A stretch of DNA of 64,000 nt, taken from Mycolicibacterium neoaurum VKM Ac-1815D (GTDB taxonomy: Bacteria; Actinomycetota; Actinomycetes; Mycobacteriales; Mycobacteriaceae). Under the pieces are notes generated by a model. It was not told the origin of the DNA and searched no databases. It saw nothing but the letters and a program-made list of their open reading frames with translations. Numbering within the stretch: the first letter of the stretch is position 1; each line of letters starts with the position of its first letter. This document shows positions 18,335 to 28,882 of the stretch, in pieces. The translations under genes were made by a program, and so were the position numbers. The stretch is taken from assembly GCF_000317305.3 (NCBI RefSeq), contig NC_023036.2:3286001-3350000 (forward strand). The letters run 5' to 3'.

Positions 18335-20518
18335 ATGACCGAGCGCGTGACCGTCGGCAACCTGCGGGTCGCCAAGGTGCTGCACGATTTCATCACCAAT
18401 GAGGCGTTGCCGGGCACCGGCGTGGATCCGGACACCTTCTGGGCGGGTGTGGACAAGGTCGTCGCCGACCTCGCCCCGCAGAACGAAGAGCTGCTCGCCC
18501 GCCGCGACGACCTGCAGGCCCAGATCGACAGGTGGCACCGCGCGCGCGTCATCGGTCCCTTCGACGCCGCCGAGTACAAGCAGTTCCTCACCGATATCGG
18601 CTACCTGGCACCCGAGCCCCCCGACTTCACCGTGACCACCTCCGGAGTGGACACCGAGATCACCTCGACCGCCGGCCCGCAGCTCGTCGTGCCGATCCTC
18701 AACGCCCGCTTCGCGCTGAACGCCGCCAACGCCCGGTGGGGCTCGCTGTACGACGCGCTCTACGGCACCGACGTCATCTCCGACGAGGGCGGCGCCGAGG
18801 CCGGGACGTCGTACAACAAGGTCCGCGGCGACAAGGTCATCGCCTACGCCCGCAACTTCCTCGACGAAGCGGTGCCGCTGGCCGAGGGCTCGTGGGCCGA
18901 TATCACCGAGGTCAAGATCGAAGACGGGCAGCTGGTTCCCTCGTTGGCCGATCCGTCGGCATTCGTCGGATACACCGGCGAGCTGGGCGCGGCCTCCTGG
19001 TCGGTGCTGCTCAAGCACAACGGCCTGCACATCGAGATCCTGATCGACCCGTCCTCGCCGATCGGATCGACCGACAAGGCAGGCATCAAGGATGTCGTCC
19101 TGGAGTCGGCGATCACGACCATCATGGACTTCGAGGACTCGGTGGCCGCCGTCGACGCCGAGGACAAGGTGCTCGGCTACCGCAACTGGCTGGGACTCAA
19201 CCGCGGCGACCTCTCCGAAGAGGTCAGCAAGGGCGGCAAGTCGTTCAACCGGGTGCTCAACCCCAACCGGGAGTTCACCACCCCGGACGGGTCCGGCGAG
19301 CTGAGCCTGCCCGGCCGCAGCCTGCTGTTCGTCCGCAACGTCGGACACCTGATGACCAACGACGCCATCGTCTTCGACAATGACGGTGCCGACGGCGCCG
19401 AGGTGCCCGAGGGCATCCAGGATGCGTTGTTCACCGGCCTTATCGCCATCCACGGTCTCAAGGAGGGCGAGCAGAACGGCCCGTACCGCAACTCGCGCAC
19501 CGGCTCGGTCTACATCGTCAAGCCCAAGATGCACGGCCCCGACGAGGTCGCGTTCACCTGCGAACTGTTCTCCCGCGTCGAGGATGTCATCGGCGTGCCG
19601 CAGGGCACCCTCAAGGTCGGCATCATGGACGAGGAGCGCCGCACCACGCTGAACCTGAAGGCGTGTATCAAGGCCGCCGCCGACCGGGTCGTGTTCATCA
19701 ACACCGGCTTCCTGGACCGCACCGGCGACGAGATCCACACCTCGATGGAGGCGGGCCCGATGATCCGCAAGGGCGCGATGAAATCGCAGCCGTGGATCAA
19801 GGCCTACGAGGACGCCAACGTCGACACCGGCCTGGCGACCGGGCTGGCCGGACGCGCCCAGATCGGCAAGGGCATGTGGGCGATGACCGACCTGATGGCC
19901 GATATGGTCGAGCAGAAGATCGGCCAGCCCAAGGCCGGCGCCACCACCGCGTGGGTGCCCTCACCCACGGCGGCCACCCTGCACGCGATGCACTACCACC
20001 AGGTCGACGTCGCCGCGGTGCAGTCCGAACTGGCGGGCAAGAAGCGCGCCACCATCGACGAGCTGCTGACCATCCCGCTGGCCGGTGAGCTGGCCTGGTC
20101 CCCCGACGAGATCCACGAAGAGGTGGACAACAACTGCCAGTCGATCCTCGGTTATGTCGTGCGCTGGATCGACGCCGGTGTCGGCTGCTCCAAGGTGCCC
20201 GACATCCACAATGTGGCGCTGATGGAAGACCGTGCCACGCTGCGCATTTCGAGTCAGTTGCTGGCCAACTGGCTACGCCACGGCGTCATCACCGAGGGTG
20301 ATGTCAAGGCAAGCCTGCGCCGGATGGCCGCCATCGTCGACGAGCAGAACGCCGGCGACGCGGACTATCTGCCGATGGCACCCGACCCCGAGGCCAGCAT
20401 CGCCTTCCAGGCGGCCCAGGAGCTCATTCTCTCGGGTGCACAGCAGCCCAGCGGCTACACCGAGCCGATCCTGCACCGGCGCCGTCGCGAGTTCAAGGCG
20501 CGTGCCGCGAACCAGTGA
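18335..20518 (+). CDS. glcB: Malate synthase G
   Basis: A 727-residue monomeric enzyme that condenses glyoxylate with acetyl-CoA to malate, the second glyoxylate-shunt step. Catalytic regions are visible: [18 protein letters not shown] around 260, [25 protein letters not shown] around 390-410, [14 protein letters not shown] around 430, and the C-terminal [30 protein letters not shown] with the catalytic base Asp. Length equals the family norm (Rv1837c). AAGGGAGGAATC just before the ATG fixes the start. Essential for growth on fatty acids in mycobacteria (established). Confidence 0.97.
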   Translation: MTERVTVGNLRVAKVLHDFITNEALPGTGVDPDTFWAGVDKVVADLAPQNEELLARRDDLQAQIDRWHRARVIGPFDAAEYKQFLTDIGYLAPEPPDFTVTTSGVDTEITSTAGPQLVVPILNARFALNAANARWGSLYDALYGTDVISDEGGAEAGTSYNKVRGDKVIAYARNFLDEAVPLAEGSWADITEVKIEDGQLVPSLADPSAFVGYTGELGAASWSVLLKHNGLHIEILIDPSSPIGSTDKAGIKDVVLESAITTIMDFEDSVAAVDAEDKVLGYRNWLGLNRGDLSEEVSKGGKSFNRVLNPNREFTTPDGSGELSLPGRSLLFVRNVGHLMTNDAIVFDNDGADGAEVPEGIQDALFTGLIAIHGLKEGEQNGPYRNSRTGSVYIVKPKMHGPDEVAFTCELFSRVEDVIGVPQGTLKVGIMDEERRTTLNLKACIKAAADRVVFINTGFLDRTGDEIHTSMEAGPMIRKGAMKSQPWIKAYEDANVDTGLATGLAGRAQIGKGMWAMTDLMADMVEQKIGQPKAGATTAWVPSPTAATLHAMHYHQVDVAAVQSELAGKKRATIDELLTIPLAGELAWSPDEIHEEVDNNCQSILGYVVRWIDAGVGCSKVPDIHNVALMEDRATLRISSQLLANWLRHGVITEGDVKASLRRMAAIVDEQNAGDADYLPMAPDPEASIAFQAAQELILSGAQQPSGYTEPILHRRRREFKARAANQ

Positions 20519-20564
20519 CTAGACTTCGGCGGGGTATTCGACACGACGAGACAAGAGGGTAGGG

Positions 20565-22601
20565 ATGGGCAGGCACAGCATTCCCGATCCCGACGACCAG
20601 CCTGACGAGCAGTTCGGAGTCTTCGGCGATCCCCGCCGCGACGAACCCGCTGCCGGGTCGTCGGCCGGGCAGCACGAACAGCCCGAGTTCGGTTACGACG
20701 CAGACGATTACCGGCACGACACGGCAGCCGACTACGACGAGCCTCGCCAGCACGACTACGCGGACCGTACGTACGAGGATCCGGATCCGGATCCGGCTCC
20801 GCGCGGTTTCCCGGCGGTCGCTGACGAGGACTCCCCGACCCAGGCGTTCTCGGTCACCGGCCGGCAACGCACCTTCGAGGGCGGGGAATGGACCGGTTCG
20901 CACCGGGCCATCACACCCGGCCGACGCACCGTCAGCCGGGGTGTCGTCATCGCACTGATCACCGTGGTCGCCGTGGTCGGTGCGGTCATCCTGTGGCAGT
21001 TCTTCGGCAACGCGCTCTCCGACCGCAGCCAGGCCTCGGCCGACCGGTGCGTCGAGGGCGAGGTCACCGTCGCCGTCGTGGCCGATCCGGCCATCGCAGA
21101 ACAGATCTCGGCCCAAGCCGAGGATTATGTGGGGACCAACCCGCGCGTCGGTGATCGCTGTGTGAAGGTGGCCGTCACTTCCGCCGATGCCGATGCCGTC
21201 GTCGCGGGGTTCAAGGGCGACTGGCCCGGCGAGCTCGGTGAGCGGCCCGCGGTGTGGCTCCCCGGCAGTTCGTCGGCGGAGTCCCGGCTGGAGGCGGCCG
21301 CGGGACCGGAGTCGGTGATAGACAGCCGTTCCCTGGTCAGCTCGCCGGTGGTGCTCGCCGTGCGACCGGAGCTGAAAACCGCGTTGTCCGATCAGAACTG
21401 GTCGGCGCTGCCGAACCTGCAGACCAATCCGGCCGGTCTGGACGGACTGAACCTGCCCGGCTGGGGCGGATTGCGGTTGGCTTTGCCGACGGCGGGCAAC
21501 AGCGATGCGGGCATCCTCGCGGCCGAGGCCGTCGCGGCGGCGTCTGCGGCCCCGAACGCGCCGGTGACCTCCGGTGCCGGTGCCGCGCAACGGCTCATGG
21601 GCGCGCAGCCCGAACTCGCCGACAAGCAGGCGTCCACTGCACTCGATGCGCTGGTCGATGCCGCCGACCCGGCCGCGGCGCCGGTACATGCCGTGGCCAC
21701 CACCGAGCAGCAGGTGTTCCGGCGCGGAGCAGATATGGCCGATGCGGACCGCAAGTTGGCCGCCGTGATTCCGGCCGGTGCGACCCCGGTGGCCGACTTC
21801 CCGGTCGTGCTGCTCAGCGGTGACCGGCTGGCCAAGGAACAGGTCAGTGCCGCCAGCGAATTCGACCGCTTCATGCGCAAACCCGAGCAGCTCGCCAAAC
21901 TGGCCGAGGCCGGTTTCCGCGCCGACGGCGCAACTAATCCGGAGAGCGCGGTGACCGACTTCCCGGCCGTGACCGCACCGCTGTCGTTCGCAGATCCGGC
22001 CGACCGGGCAAGTCTGGCGGCCCGGTTGGCCGCACCGGTGCAGGACGGCACGGTCACCGTGATGCTCGGCCAGTCCGCGCCCGGGCTGACCGACGTCGCA
22101 GCCGGACTCAACGACCGGTTACAACAACTGCCGCCGTCAGCGGCCGTGGGTCTGTGGACTTTCGACGGGGTGTCCGGCCGATCGGCGATCACCACCGGTC
22201 CGCTGGGGGACGATATCGGCGGAACCCCGCGGTCCGCGGCGCTCGGTTCGAGCCTGCAGTCCCAGGGCGGATCTGCCAGCGGTGCGGTGTCGTTCACCAC
22301 GCTGCGCCTGGTCTACGGCGACGCAGTCGCCGGTTTCCGTCCCGACCAACCGAATTCGGTACTGGTGGTGACCGCAGGCCCGCACACCGACCGCAGTCTC
22401 GACGGTCCCGGATTGATCTCCTACATCCAGGGCGCGGTCAATCAGCAGCGTCCGGTGGCGGTCAATGTCATCAACATCGGCGACGACCCGGATCGGGCGA
22501 CGTGGGAGGCGGTGGCCCAGGCCAGCGGTGGTCAGTACCGCAATGTCACCGGTGCCGCCGATCCGGCGTTCGGCGCTGCCGTCAGCGAGTTTCTCGGCTG
22601 A
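20565..22601 (+). CDS. Membrane-anchored extracellular protein with substrate-binding-like and degenerate VWA domains (Rv1836c type)
   Basis: A 678-residue protein. The first ~110 residues are acidic and disordered (Asp, Pro, Arg rich), then one transmembrane helix (about 127-150; VVIALITVVAVVGAVILWQF), so most of it is extracytoplasmic. Residues ~160-480 resemble a periplasmic-binding fold and ~485-678 a von Willebrand A fold. The metal-binding DxSxS of VWA domains is replaced by VTVMLGQSAPG, so metal-dependent adhesion is doubtful. TAGACT at 20519-20524 is a likely -10, and AGAGGGTAGGG precedes the ATG. Its last 20 bases overlap the convergent phosphodiesterase-like gene. Role unknown. Confidence 0.8.
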   Translation: MGRHSIPDPDDQPDEQFGVFGDPRRDEPAAGSSAGQHEQPEFGYDADDYRHDTAADYDEPRQHDYADRTYEDPDPDPAPRGFPAVADEDSPTQAFSVTGRQRTFEGGEWTGSHRAITPGRRTVSRGVVIALITVVAVVGAVILWQFFGNALSDRSQASADRCVEGEVTVAVVADPAIAEQISAQAEDYVGTNPRVGDRCVKVAVTSADADAVVAGFKGDWPGELGERPAVWLPGSSSAESRLEAAAGPESVIDSRSLVSSPVVLAVRPELKTALSDQNWSALPNLQTNPAGLDGLNLPGWGGLRLALPTAGNSDAGILAAEAVAAASAAPNAPVTSGAGAAQRLMGAQPELADKQASTALDALVDAADPAAAPVHAVATTEQQVFRRGADMADADRKLAAVIPAGATPVADFPVVLLSGDRLAKEQVSAASEFDRFMRKPEQLAKLAEAGFRADGATNPESAVTDFPAVTAPLSFADPADRASLAARLAAPVQDGTVTVMLGQSAPGLTDVAAGLNDRLQQLPPSAAVGLWTFDGVSGRSAITTGPLGDDIGGTPRSAALGSSLQSQGGSASGAVSFTTLRLVYGDAVAGFRPDQPNSVLVVTAGPHTDRSLDGPGLISYIQGAVNQQRPVAVNVINIGDDPDRATWEAVAQASGGQYRNVTGAADPAFGAAVSEFLG

Positions 22602-23481
22602 CACGCTTGAGCGTGCACTGCACGCCGAAGTGATCCGAGGGGAAGATTCGCGGCAGCTCGGGTGCGACCGGTTCACGTCCGAGCAGCTGGACGGAGTGCG
22701 CCGTCCAGGTGTCGGCTTTGAGCAGCACCCGATCGAATCGGACGTGGCGGTGCTTGTCCTTCATGTCATAGCGCATGTGGTTGATCGTGGTGTCCTCGGT
22801 GAATCCCGGCTCGTCGGGACGCAGCATCGGCCAGACGTCTGCGAAGTCGGCGGGCAGGATGGCGTTCTCGGCGTCGCGCAGGTTGAAGTCCCCCATGATC
22901 GCGACATTCGCGTGGCTGCGCACCGAGTCGACGACCAGCCTCAGCTGGCGGTCGCGCACCGCGGCTGCGGCCTTGCCGCTTTCGAGGTGCAGACCCACGA
23001 CGGTGAAGGCCCGGCCGCCGATGGTGTAGCGCGCCGTGAGGTACCCGCGGGACAGGTTGGACGGCAGCCGCGTGTAGCTCACCCGGTCGACCGGGATACG
23101 CGATAACAGCAGCATGCCGTAGTGACCGAGCCTGCCACCGCACACCGCGGCGCTGGAGTAGTGCGCGCGGACCCAGGGTTGGGCCAGCAGCACGGTCAGT
23201 GCCGGCTCGGTGACCTCTTGGAACACCATGACATCCGGGGCTTCTGCGGCCAGGATGGCGGCGATCGCCTCATACCGCTGCCGCGCGAACAGTCCGTTGA
23301 ACCAGATGTTGTAGGTCGCCAGCGACAGCCGGTCCAGGTCAGCGCCGCCGCCATGGCGGTCTGCGGTACGGGTCCAGCCGGAGTCGAACCATCGCACCGG
23401 CATCGACGTGGTCCTGCGTAACACCGAGGGCCACACCCGCTTCATGACACCCCAACGTACGCCGCCGGGCCCCGATGTCAC
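22582..23481 (-). CDS. Endonuclease/exonuclease/phosphatase family hydrolase
   Basis: A 299-residue EEP-fold metal-dependent hydrolase. Motifs in order: LATYNIWFN, VFQEVT (metal Glu), GLHLESG, IMGDFNLRD (catalytic Asp/Asn) and SDHFGVQCTL (catalytic His) at the C-terminus. Members act on nucleic acids, phospholipids or phosphoinositides; the target here is unknown. The GTG at 23481 overlaps the upstream hydrolase stop (GTGA), implying coupling; an ATG at 23445 is the alternative. No signal peptide seen. Confidence 0.85.
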   Translation of the reverse strand: MTSGPGGVRWGVMKRVWPSVLRRTTSMPVRWFDSGWTRTADRHGGGADLDRLSLATYNIWFNGLFARQRYEAIAAILAAEAPDVMVFQEVTEPALTVLLAQPWVRAHYSSAAVCGGRLGHYGMLLLSRIPVDRVSYTRLPSNLSRGYLTARYTIGGRAFTVVGLHLESGKAAAAVRDRQLRLVVDSVRSHANVAIMGDFNLRDAENAILPADFADVWPMLRPDEPGFTEDTTINHMRYDMKDKHRHVRFDRVLLKADTWTAHSVQLLGREPVAPELPRIFPSDHFGVQCTLKRVSRETR

Positions 23482-24383
23482 TGCAGCGACAACAGATTCC
23501 TGACCTGCGCGGCGAACCGGATGGGCACCTCGACCTGCGGGTAGTGCCCGACATCGCGCAACTCGACCACGTCGGCGGCCGGCCGCAGATCACGCAGGCC
23601 GGCCAGTACGTCGACCGTCGCGACCGGATCCTGCAGCCCCCACAGATAGCTCAGCGGTTTCGGCCAATCCGCGATCGCTCCGTGCCAGCGCGACGCGTAT
23701 CGCTCACGCTCGTCCAGGTATGCGCACAGCAGATGCATGATGCGATGACCGCCGTTGTGGGCCAACAACGCCCACTGTGCCTCGGCCTCGTCGTCCGTGA
23801 GCGGGTGCGCCGGGGCGAACAGCCGAGCGAAACCACGGGTGAATGCGGCGCGACCGGTCAGCCGGGACAGCAGCGGTCCCAGCGGCCCGCGCAATACCTT
23901 CTGCGACGGACGCAGACTGGCTCGCTCCAGGATCACGCTGCCATTGGTCAGCACCGCACCCCGCAGATCGAAGGTCAGGCGCCCCTGCGCATCTCGGGCC
24001 AGCAGTTCGGTGGCCACCGAGGTGCCCATGTCGTGGGCCACCAGGACCACCGGACCGGTCGTCGTCTGCGCGAGCACATCCTCGACGATGTCGGCCTGCT
24101 CCAGCAGGCTGTACACGCGCGGGCTGCGCCGACTCCCCGGTCGCTGCGCTCCTGCCCACCGAGGCTTGTCCGACAGCCCGAACCCCAGGAAGTCCAGTGT
24201 CAGCCAGCACTGCCCTGCCAGCTCGTCGACGACCCTGCGATAGTCGAAGGAGCTGGACGGAAACCCATGCAGCAGAAGCAGCGTCGGGCCCGCACCGGGT
24301 GCGGACCGGACGAAGATCCGACCCGACGGGGTGGTCAGGAATCGACCACCGTCCGCCCAGTCCCGCACATCTGCCGGTAACAC
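23478..24383 (-). CDS. Alpha/beta hydrolase (LipZ-like, Rv1834 type)
   Basis: A 301-residue alpha/beta-hydrolase. LLLLHGFPSSSFDYRR is the oxyanion-hole region, the nucleophile elbow VAHDMGTS places Asp118 as nucleophile, and DVGHYPQVE near 281 supplies the catalytic His. An Asp nucleophile is typical of haloalkane dehalogenases and epoxide hydrolases rather than esterases. Its locus next to gcvB matches Rv1834 (lipZ). It starts ten bases after the gcvP stop on the same strand and overlaps the next gene by four bases. Confidence 0.87.
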   Translation of the reverse strand: MLPADVRDWADGGRFLTTPSGRIFVRSAPGAGPTLLLLHGFPSSSFDYRRVVDELAGQCWLTLDFLGFGLSDKPRWAGAQRPGSRRSPRVYSLLEQADIVEDVLAQTTTGPVVLVAHDMGTSVATELLARDAQGRLTFDLRGAVLTNGSVILERASLRPSQKVLRGPLGPLLSRLTGRAAFTRGFARLFAPAHPLTDDEAEAQWALLAHNGGHRIMHLLCAYLDERERYASRWHGAIADWPKPLSYLWGLQDPVATVDVLAGLRDLRPAADVVELRDVGHYPQVEVPIRFAAQVRNLLSLQ

Positions 24384-24392
24384 CCGGTCAGG

Positions 24393-27233
24393 CTAAGCGA
24401 ACGCCTCCACCGGCGGGCACGAACAGACCAGATTGCGGTCGCCGTAGGCGGCGTCGATGCGGCGCACCGGCGGCCACACCTTGGGACGGAAGCCCTTGCC
24501 CAACGGGTAGGCGGCCTCCTCGCGGCTGTACGGGTGCGCCCATTCGTCCACCAGCAGCGACTCGGCGGTGTGCGGGGCGCCGCGCAACGGGTTGTCATCG
24601 GCAGGCCACACCCCGGACCCGACCTTGTCGATCTCGGACCTGATCGCGATCATGGCGTCACAGAACGCGTCGACCTCGGCAAGGCTCTCGCTCTCGGTGG
24701 GCTCGACCATCAGCGTGCCGGCTACCGGGAAGCTCATGGTCGGGGCGTGGAAGCCGAAGTCCGCCAAGCGTTTCGCGACATCGTCTACGGTCACCCCGGT
24801 CGCCTTGGTGATCGGGTTGAGATCGAGGATGCATTCGTGGGCAACCATGCCGCTCTCACCGGTGTAGAGCACCGGGAAGTACTCGTCGAGCCGGCGTGCC
24901 ACATAGTTGGCCGACGCGATCGCGGTCAGCGATGCTGCCCGCAGCCCGACCGCGCCCATCATCCGGATGTAGGTCCAGGTGATCGGCAGGATGGACGCCG
25001 ACCCGTAGGGAGCCGCCGACACGGTGTAGCGATCGCCGAGCTCGTCTGCCAGCGGATGGCCGGGCAGGTACGGCGCCAGGTGGCTGCGCACCGCCACCGG
25101 CCCGACACCGGGACCGCCACCACCGTGCGGGATACAGAACGTCTTGTGCAGGTTCAGATGGCTGACATCGCCACCGAACCGGCCCGGGCGGGCAAGGCCG
25201 ACCAGCGCGTTGAGGTTGGCACCGTCGACGTAGACCTGACCACCGGCGTCGTGCACCGCGGCGCAGATGTCGGCGACGTCGTGCTCGTACACGCCGTGGG
25301 TGGAGGGGTAGGTGATCATCAACGCCGCAAGTCGCTCGGCATGCTCGGACACCTTGGCGCGCAGGTCATCCAGGTCGACGTCGCCATTGGCCCGGCATTT
25401 CACCACCACGACCCGCATCCCGACCAGGGCCGCCGAAGCCGCATTGGTGCCGTGCGCGCTGGATGGGATGAGGCAGACATTGCGTTCGGCGTCACCATTG
25501 GCGCGGTGATAGGCCTGGATGGCCAGCAGGCCGGCGTACTCGCCCTGGGACCCCGCGTTGGGCTGCAGCGAGATCTCGTCGTAGCCGGTGATCCCGGTCA
25601 ACCAGGTCTGCAGATCCGAGATCAGCCGACGCAGACCCGGATTGTCCGATGCGGGGGCGAACGGGTGCTGCTTGGCGAACTCCGGCCACGTGATGGGCTC
25701 CATCTCGGCGGCCGCGTTGAGCTTCATCGTGCACGATCCCAGCGGGATCATGCTGCGGTCCAGCGCGATGTCCTTGTCGGCCAGCGAGCGCAGGTACCGC
25801 ATCATCGAGGTCTCGGTGCGGTACAGGTGAAACGCCGGGTGGGTCAGGAATTCCGTTGTGCGGGTTTCGATATCGACCCCGGCGGGCTCGGCGGCATTCA
25901 CACCGAAAGCGGCCAGCACGGCGTCGACGTGCGCGTCGGTGGTCGCCTCATCGCAGGCCACCGACACGTGGTCGGCGTCGACGCGCCACAGGTTGATCCC
26001 GGCGTCCTTCGCGGCGGCGACGATATCGTCGGCGCGGCCGGGGACACGGGCCAGCACGGTGTCGAAGAACGCCTGGTGCACCAGCGAGGCACCGAGGCCG
26101 GCGGCGAGCCTGGCCGCGTGCGCATGCACCCGGCGGGCGATGCCGGTGAGGCCGGCGGCACCGTGGTAGCTGGCGTACATGGCGGCGATCACGGCCAGCA
26201 GCACCTGCGCGGTGCAGATGTTGCTGGTCGCCTTGTCCCGGCGGATGTGCTGCTCGCGGGTCTGCAGGCTCAACCGGTAGGCCGGTGATCCGTCGGCATC
26301 CAGCGACACTCCGACCAACCGGCCCGGCAGCTGGCGGGCGTGCTTGGTGTGCACGGCGAGGTAACCGGCGTGCGGACCGCCGAATCCCATCGGCACGCCG
26401 AACCGCTGCGTGGTGCCGAAGGCGACATCGGCACCGAACTCCCCCGGCGGGGTGATCAGCGTCGCCGCCAGCAGGTCTGCACCGACGGCAACCAGCGCAC
26501 CGCGCTCGTGCGCGGCGGCAACCAGGTCCGACCAGTCCTGGATGCGCCCGCTCGCGCCGGGCAACTGGACGATGACACCGAAGAAGTCACCCTCGGGCAA
26601 CCCCCTGCTCAGGTCGGCGGTGACGATCTCGATGCCCAGCGGTTCGGCGCGGGTGGCGAGCACGGCGGCGGTCTGGGCGTACACATCGGTGTCCACGGCA
26701 AGCCGGTTGGACGGACCCTTCACCGCACGGTGCATCAGGGTCATCGCCTCGGCGGCGGCGGTGCCCTCGTCGAGCATCGAGGCGTTGGCCACATCCAGCC
26801 CGGTCAGGTCGGCGACCATGGTCTGGAAGTTCAGCAGCGCCTCAAGACGTCCCTGACTGATCTCGGGCTGGTAGGGCGTATAGGCGGTGTACCAGGCCGG
26901 GTTCTCCAGGATGTTGCGGGTGAGCACCGGCGGGGTGAGTGTGTCGTAGTACCCCTGCCCGATCATCGACACCGCGACGGTGTTGGCATCGGCCAGCGCG
27001 CGCAGTTCGGCGAGCGCCTCTTCCTCGGTGGCCGGGGGCGGCAGCTGTTCCAGACCCGGGGCGATACCGTCGGCACCGACCGCGTCGAGGATGCCGGCCG
27101 GCAGCGCCTTGCCTGCCAGTTCGTCGAGCGAGCCGACGCCGATCACGCTCAACATGGTGGCGATGGCGTCGGAATCGGGCCCGATATGGCGGGCAACGAA
27201 ACCGGACGAGGTCGAAGGCACATCAGGTGACAC
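24393..27233 (-). CDS. gcvP: Glycine dehydrogenase (decarboxylating), P-protein
   Basis: A 946-residue fused-type P-protein (gcvB, Rv1832) of the glycine cleavage system. With PLP it decarboxylates glycine and passes aminomethyl to lipoyl-Gcv[10 protein letters not shown] opens the protein, and the PLP-lysine region [12 protein letters not shown]...[18 protein letters not shown] lies near 680-720. GTG at 27233 follows GGGGAGA by five bases; a much longer upstream frame is the translated riboswitch leader and is discarded. Control by the tandem glycine riboswitch just upstream means glycine turns it on. Confidence 0.96.
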   Translation of the reverse strand: MSPDVPSTSSGFVARHIGPDSDAIATMLSVIGVGSLDELAGKALPAGILDAVGADGIAPGLEQLPPPATEEEALAELRALADANTVAVSMIGQGYYDTLTPPVLTRNILENPAWYTAYTPYQPEISQGRLEALLNFQTMVADLTGLDVANASMLDEGTAAAEAMTLMHRAVKGPSNRLAVDTDVYAQTAAVLATRAEPLGIEIVTADLSRGLPEGDFFGVIVQLPGASGRIQDWSDLVAAAHERGALVAVGADLLAATLITPPGEFGADVAFGTTQRFGVPMGFGGPHAGYLAVHTKHARQLPGRLVGVSLDADGSPAYRLSLQTREQHIRRDKATSNICTAQVLLAVIAAMYASYHGAAGLTGIARRVHAHAARLAAGLGASLVHQAFFDTVLARVPGRADDIVAAAKDAGINLWRVDADHVSVACDEATTDAHVDAVLAAFGVNAAEPAGVDIETRTTEFLTHPAFHLYRTETSMMRYLRSLADKDIALDRSMIPLGSCTMKLNAAAEMEPITWPEFAKQHPFAPASDNPGLRRLISDLQTWLTGITGYDEISLQPNAGSQGEYAGLLAIQAYHRANGDAERNVCLIPSSAHGTNAASAALVGMRVVVVKCRANGDVDLDDLRAKVSEHAERLAALMITYPSTHGVYEHDVADICAAVHDAGGQVYVDGANLNALVGLARPGRFGGDVSHLNLHKTFCIPHGGGGPGVGPVAVRSHLAPYLPGHPLADELGDRYTVSAAPYGSASILPITWTYIRMMGAVGLRAASLTAIASANYVARRLDEYFPVLYTGESGMVAHECILDLNPITKATGVTVDDVAKRLADFGFHAPTMSFPVAGTLMVEPTESESLAEVDAFCDAMIAIRSEIDKVGSGVWPADDNPLRGAPHTAESLLVDEWAHPYSREEAAYPLGKGFRPKVWPPVRRIDAAYGDRNLVCSCPPVEAFA

Positions 27234-27272
27234 AGAAGTCTCCCCGGGTCGAGGTGTGCGCCGCGAAGCGCG

Positions 27273-27456
27273 TCCTCTCCCTCTGTCGGGGTGCCTGAGA
27301 GATTCAGCCCGGATCCGGGCCTTTCCCCATGGGCGGGTGCGCGCGGCACCGCTTTCCAGAGGCATCGTGGCCGCGCGCGGTCCGGGGGCCTGAGAGGTTG
27401 ACGGAGAGGTGTTGCTCCTTCGGCGTCCGTGGCTGGCGGCCACGGAACTCTCCCGC
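27273..27456 (-). ncRNA. Tandem glycine riboswitch upstream of gcvP
   Basis: Read leftwards, the leader begins GGGAGAGTTCC, then CGCCGAAGGAGCAA, CCTCTCAGGC and CTCTGGAAAG, the conserved core of a first glycine aptamer. It continues with CCCATGGGGAAAG, AATCTCTCAGGC and GACAGAGGGAGAG, the second aptamer with its closing stem. The short linker CTCTGGAAAGC joins them, as in cooperative tandem switches. It ends about 40 bases before the gcvP start. In known cases glycine binding permits expression of the cleavage system. Confidence 0.9.
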
Positions 27457-27527
27457 GCATGGGCGATACGCGCTCGATTCTAGCGGTTCACCCGATCCGA
27501 CGGCGTTCACGCCGGGAGCGGCCTGAA

Positions 27528-28151
27528 TCAGCCGATCTTGCGGTCGCGGCTCTTGCGCCGGGAAGCCAATTCGTCCTCGGGGGCGGCGATGGACTCGCCA
27601 CCGTCGGCGCGCTCGCCGGGGAAGTCGGCGATCGCACCGGTCAACTCGCGCATCGCACCGGACACCGCGATACCGAACACGCCCTGGCCGCCCTGCAAAA
27701 GGTCGACGACCTCCTCGGCCGACGTGCATTCGTAGACGGTGGTGCCATCGGAGAACAGCGTGATGTTGGCCAGATCCTGCACGCCGCGCTGGCGCAGATG
27801 GTCGACTGCGACGCGGATGTTGTGCAGTGAGATGCCGGTGTCGAGCAACCGCTTGACGATCTTGAGGACCAGCACGTCCTTGAAGGAGTACAACCGCTGA
27901 CTACCCGATCCCGCGGCACCGCGGATCGACGGGACGACCAGCGAGGTCCGTGCCCAGTAGTCGAGCTGGCGATAGGTGATCCCGGCGATCTGGCAGGCAC
28001 TGGGACCGCGGTAACCGACAAGTTCGTCCGGGATCGAATCATCCGGGAACAGGCCGCCCTGGACGGGTTCTCCGGATGCGCCGTTCGCGGGCGGTGTCAG
28101 CCCGCCGGCAGAAGACAGATCCAACTCCCCCTGATGTGGCGTGTCGCCCAC
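27528..28151 (-). CDS. MerR-family regulator (Rv1830 type)
   Basis: A 207-residue protein with a disordered N-terminus, a MerR winged helix (about 48-115; [26 protein letters not shown] and [30 protein letters not shown]) and a C-terminal domain without metal-binding cysteines of the classical MerR type. Encoded between garA-side genes and gcvP, as Rv1830 is. In mycobacteria this regulator is linked to growth and cell-division control rather than metal response (established in outline). The GTG at 28151 (VGDTPHQGE) is preferred; residues upstream are not family-like. Ends about 70 bases before the riboswitch leader. Confidence 0.9.
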   Translation of the reverse strand: MGDTPHQGELDLSSAGGLTPPANGASGEPVQGGLFPDDSIPDELVGYRGPSACQIAGITYRQLDYWARTSLVVPSIRGAAGSGSQRLYSFKDVLVLKIVKRLLDTGISLHNIRVAVDHLRQRGVQDLANITLFSDGTTVYECTSAEEVVDLLQGGQGVFGIAVSGAMRELTGAIADFPGERADGGESIAAPEDELASRRKSRDRKIG

Positions 28152-28341
28152 AGTCCATCCTCTCGCCGTCGCCCACGGGCACACGTGACATCACGCTGGA
28201 ACCCGAGTTCGAATATGTCGAGCATACGCTCAACACATTGCCGCTACTGCTCGTCGTCGATCAAAATTATGGCTGTCCGTGCGGCACGTCGCCGACACAG
28301 AAACCGCGTGTCGACATCACGAGACGCATCCGTGATCTTGG

Positions 28342-28836
28342 TCAGGTCGCTTTGAAATCGTCGGGCGAGATGCTGTCGAGGAACTCCTTGAACTTCTCCA
28401 CCTCGTCCTCGCGGACCGGCTCGGCGGAGTCCTCATCGGTCTCGTCGGGAATCAGCAGGCCGGCCTCCGCCAAGACGGATTCCTCGACATAGATCGGGAC
28501 CCCGACCCGCAGGGCGATCGCGACCGAGTCCGACGGGCGGGCCGAGACCTTGATATCGCGGTCGAAGATCAGGTCGGCGTAGAAGGTGCCCTCCTGCAGA
28601 TCGACGATGCGCACCTCTTTGAGCGAATGTCCCAACGCCGCAATCAAATCGCGGATCAGATCATGGGTCTGGGGCCGAGGTGCCTCGATGCCCTGCTGTT
28701 CGTGCGCGATGGCCTGCGCCTCGGGCTGACCGATCCAGATCGGCAGGTAGCGCTCGCCGTTCGCCTCGCGCAGCAGCAGCACCGGCTGGTTCTGCGGCTG
28801 CTCAACGCGAATACCGACAACCCGTACCTCACCCAT
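28342..28836 (-). CDS. Bifunctional nuclease (BFN, DUF151) family protein (Rv1829 type)
   Basis: A 164-residue protein: VRVVGIRVEQPQNQPVLLLRE at the start, LPIWIGQPEAQAIA near 33, FYADLIFDRD and SARPSDSVAIALRVGVPIYVEE (about 100-135). These are the DUF151 signatures. The fold has been assigned nuclease activity in plants and bacteria, but the true mycobacterial role is open. Acidic tail after 135. It sits between the two MerR genes, 46 bases after the second. Confidence 0.9.
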   Translation of the reverse strand: MGEVRVVGIRVEQPQNQPVLLLREANGERYLPIWIGQPEAQAIAHEQQGIEAPRPQTHDLIRDLIAALGHSLKEVRIVDLQEGTFYADLIFDRDIKVSARPSDSVAIALRVGVPIYVEESVLAEAGLLIPDETDEDSAEPVREDEVEKFKEFLDSISPDDFKAT

Positions 28837-28882
28837 CAGCGCCTGCCCTCCGCGAAGAAGCCGTCGTCGAAAATTCTAGTCC

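Noticed and set aside
22582..22601. Overlap of the VWA-protein and EEP-hydrolase genes as a frameshift
   Set aside because: Both frames end normally with conserved C-termini; a 20-base convergent overlap is common in compact genomes.
24534..26288. 584-codon plus-strand frame opposite gcvP
   Set aside because: The minus strand encodes an unambiguous P-protein; no family features in the antisense reading.
27234..27443. N-terminal extension of gcvP by 70 residues
   Set aside because: The extension is the glycine riboswitch and leader read as protein; a good ribosome site precedes the GTG at 27233.
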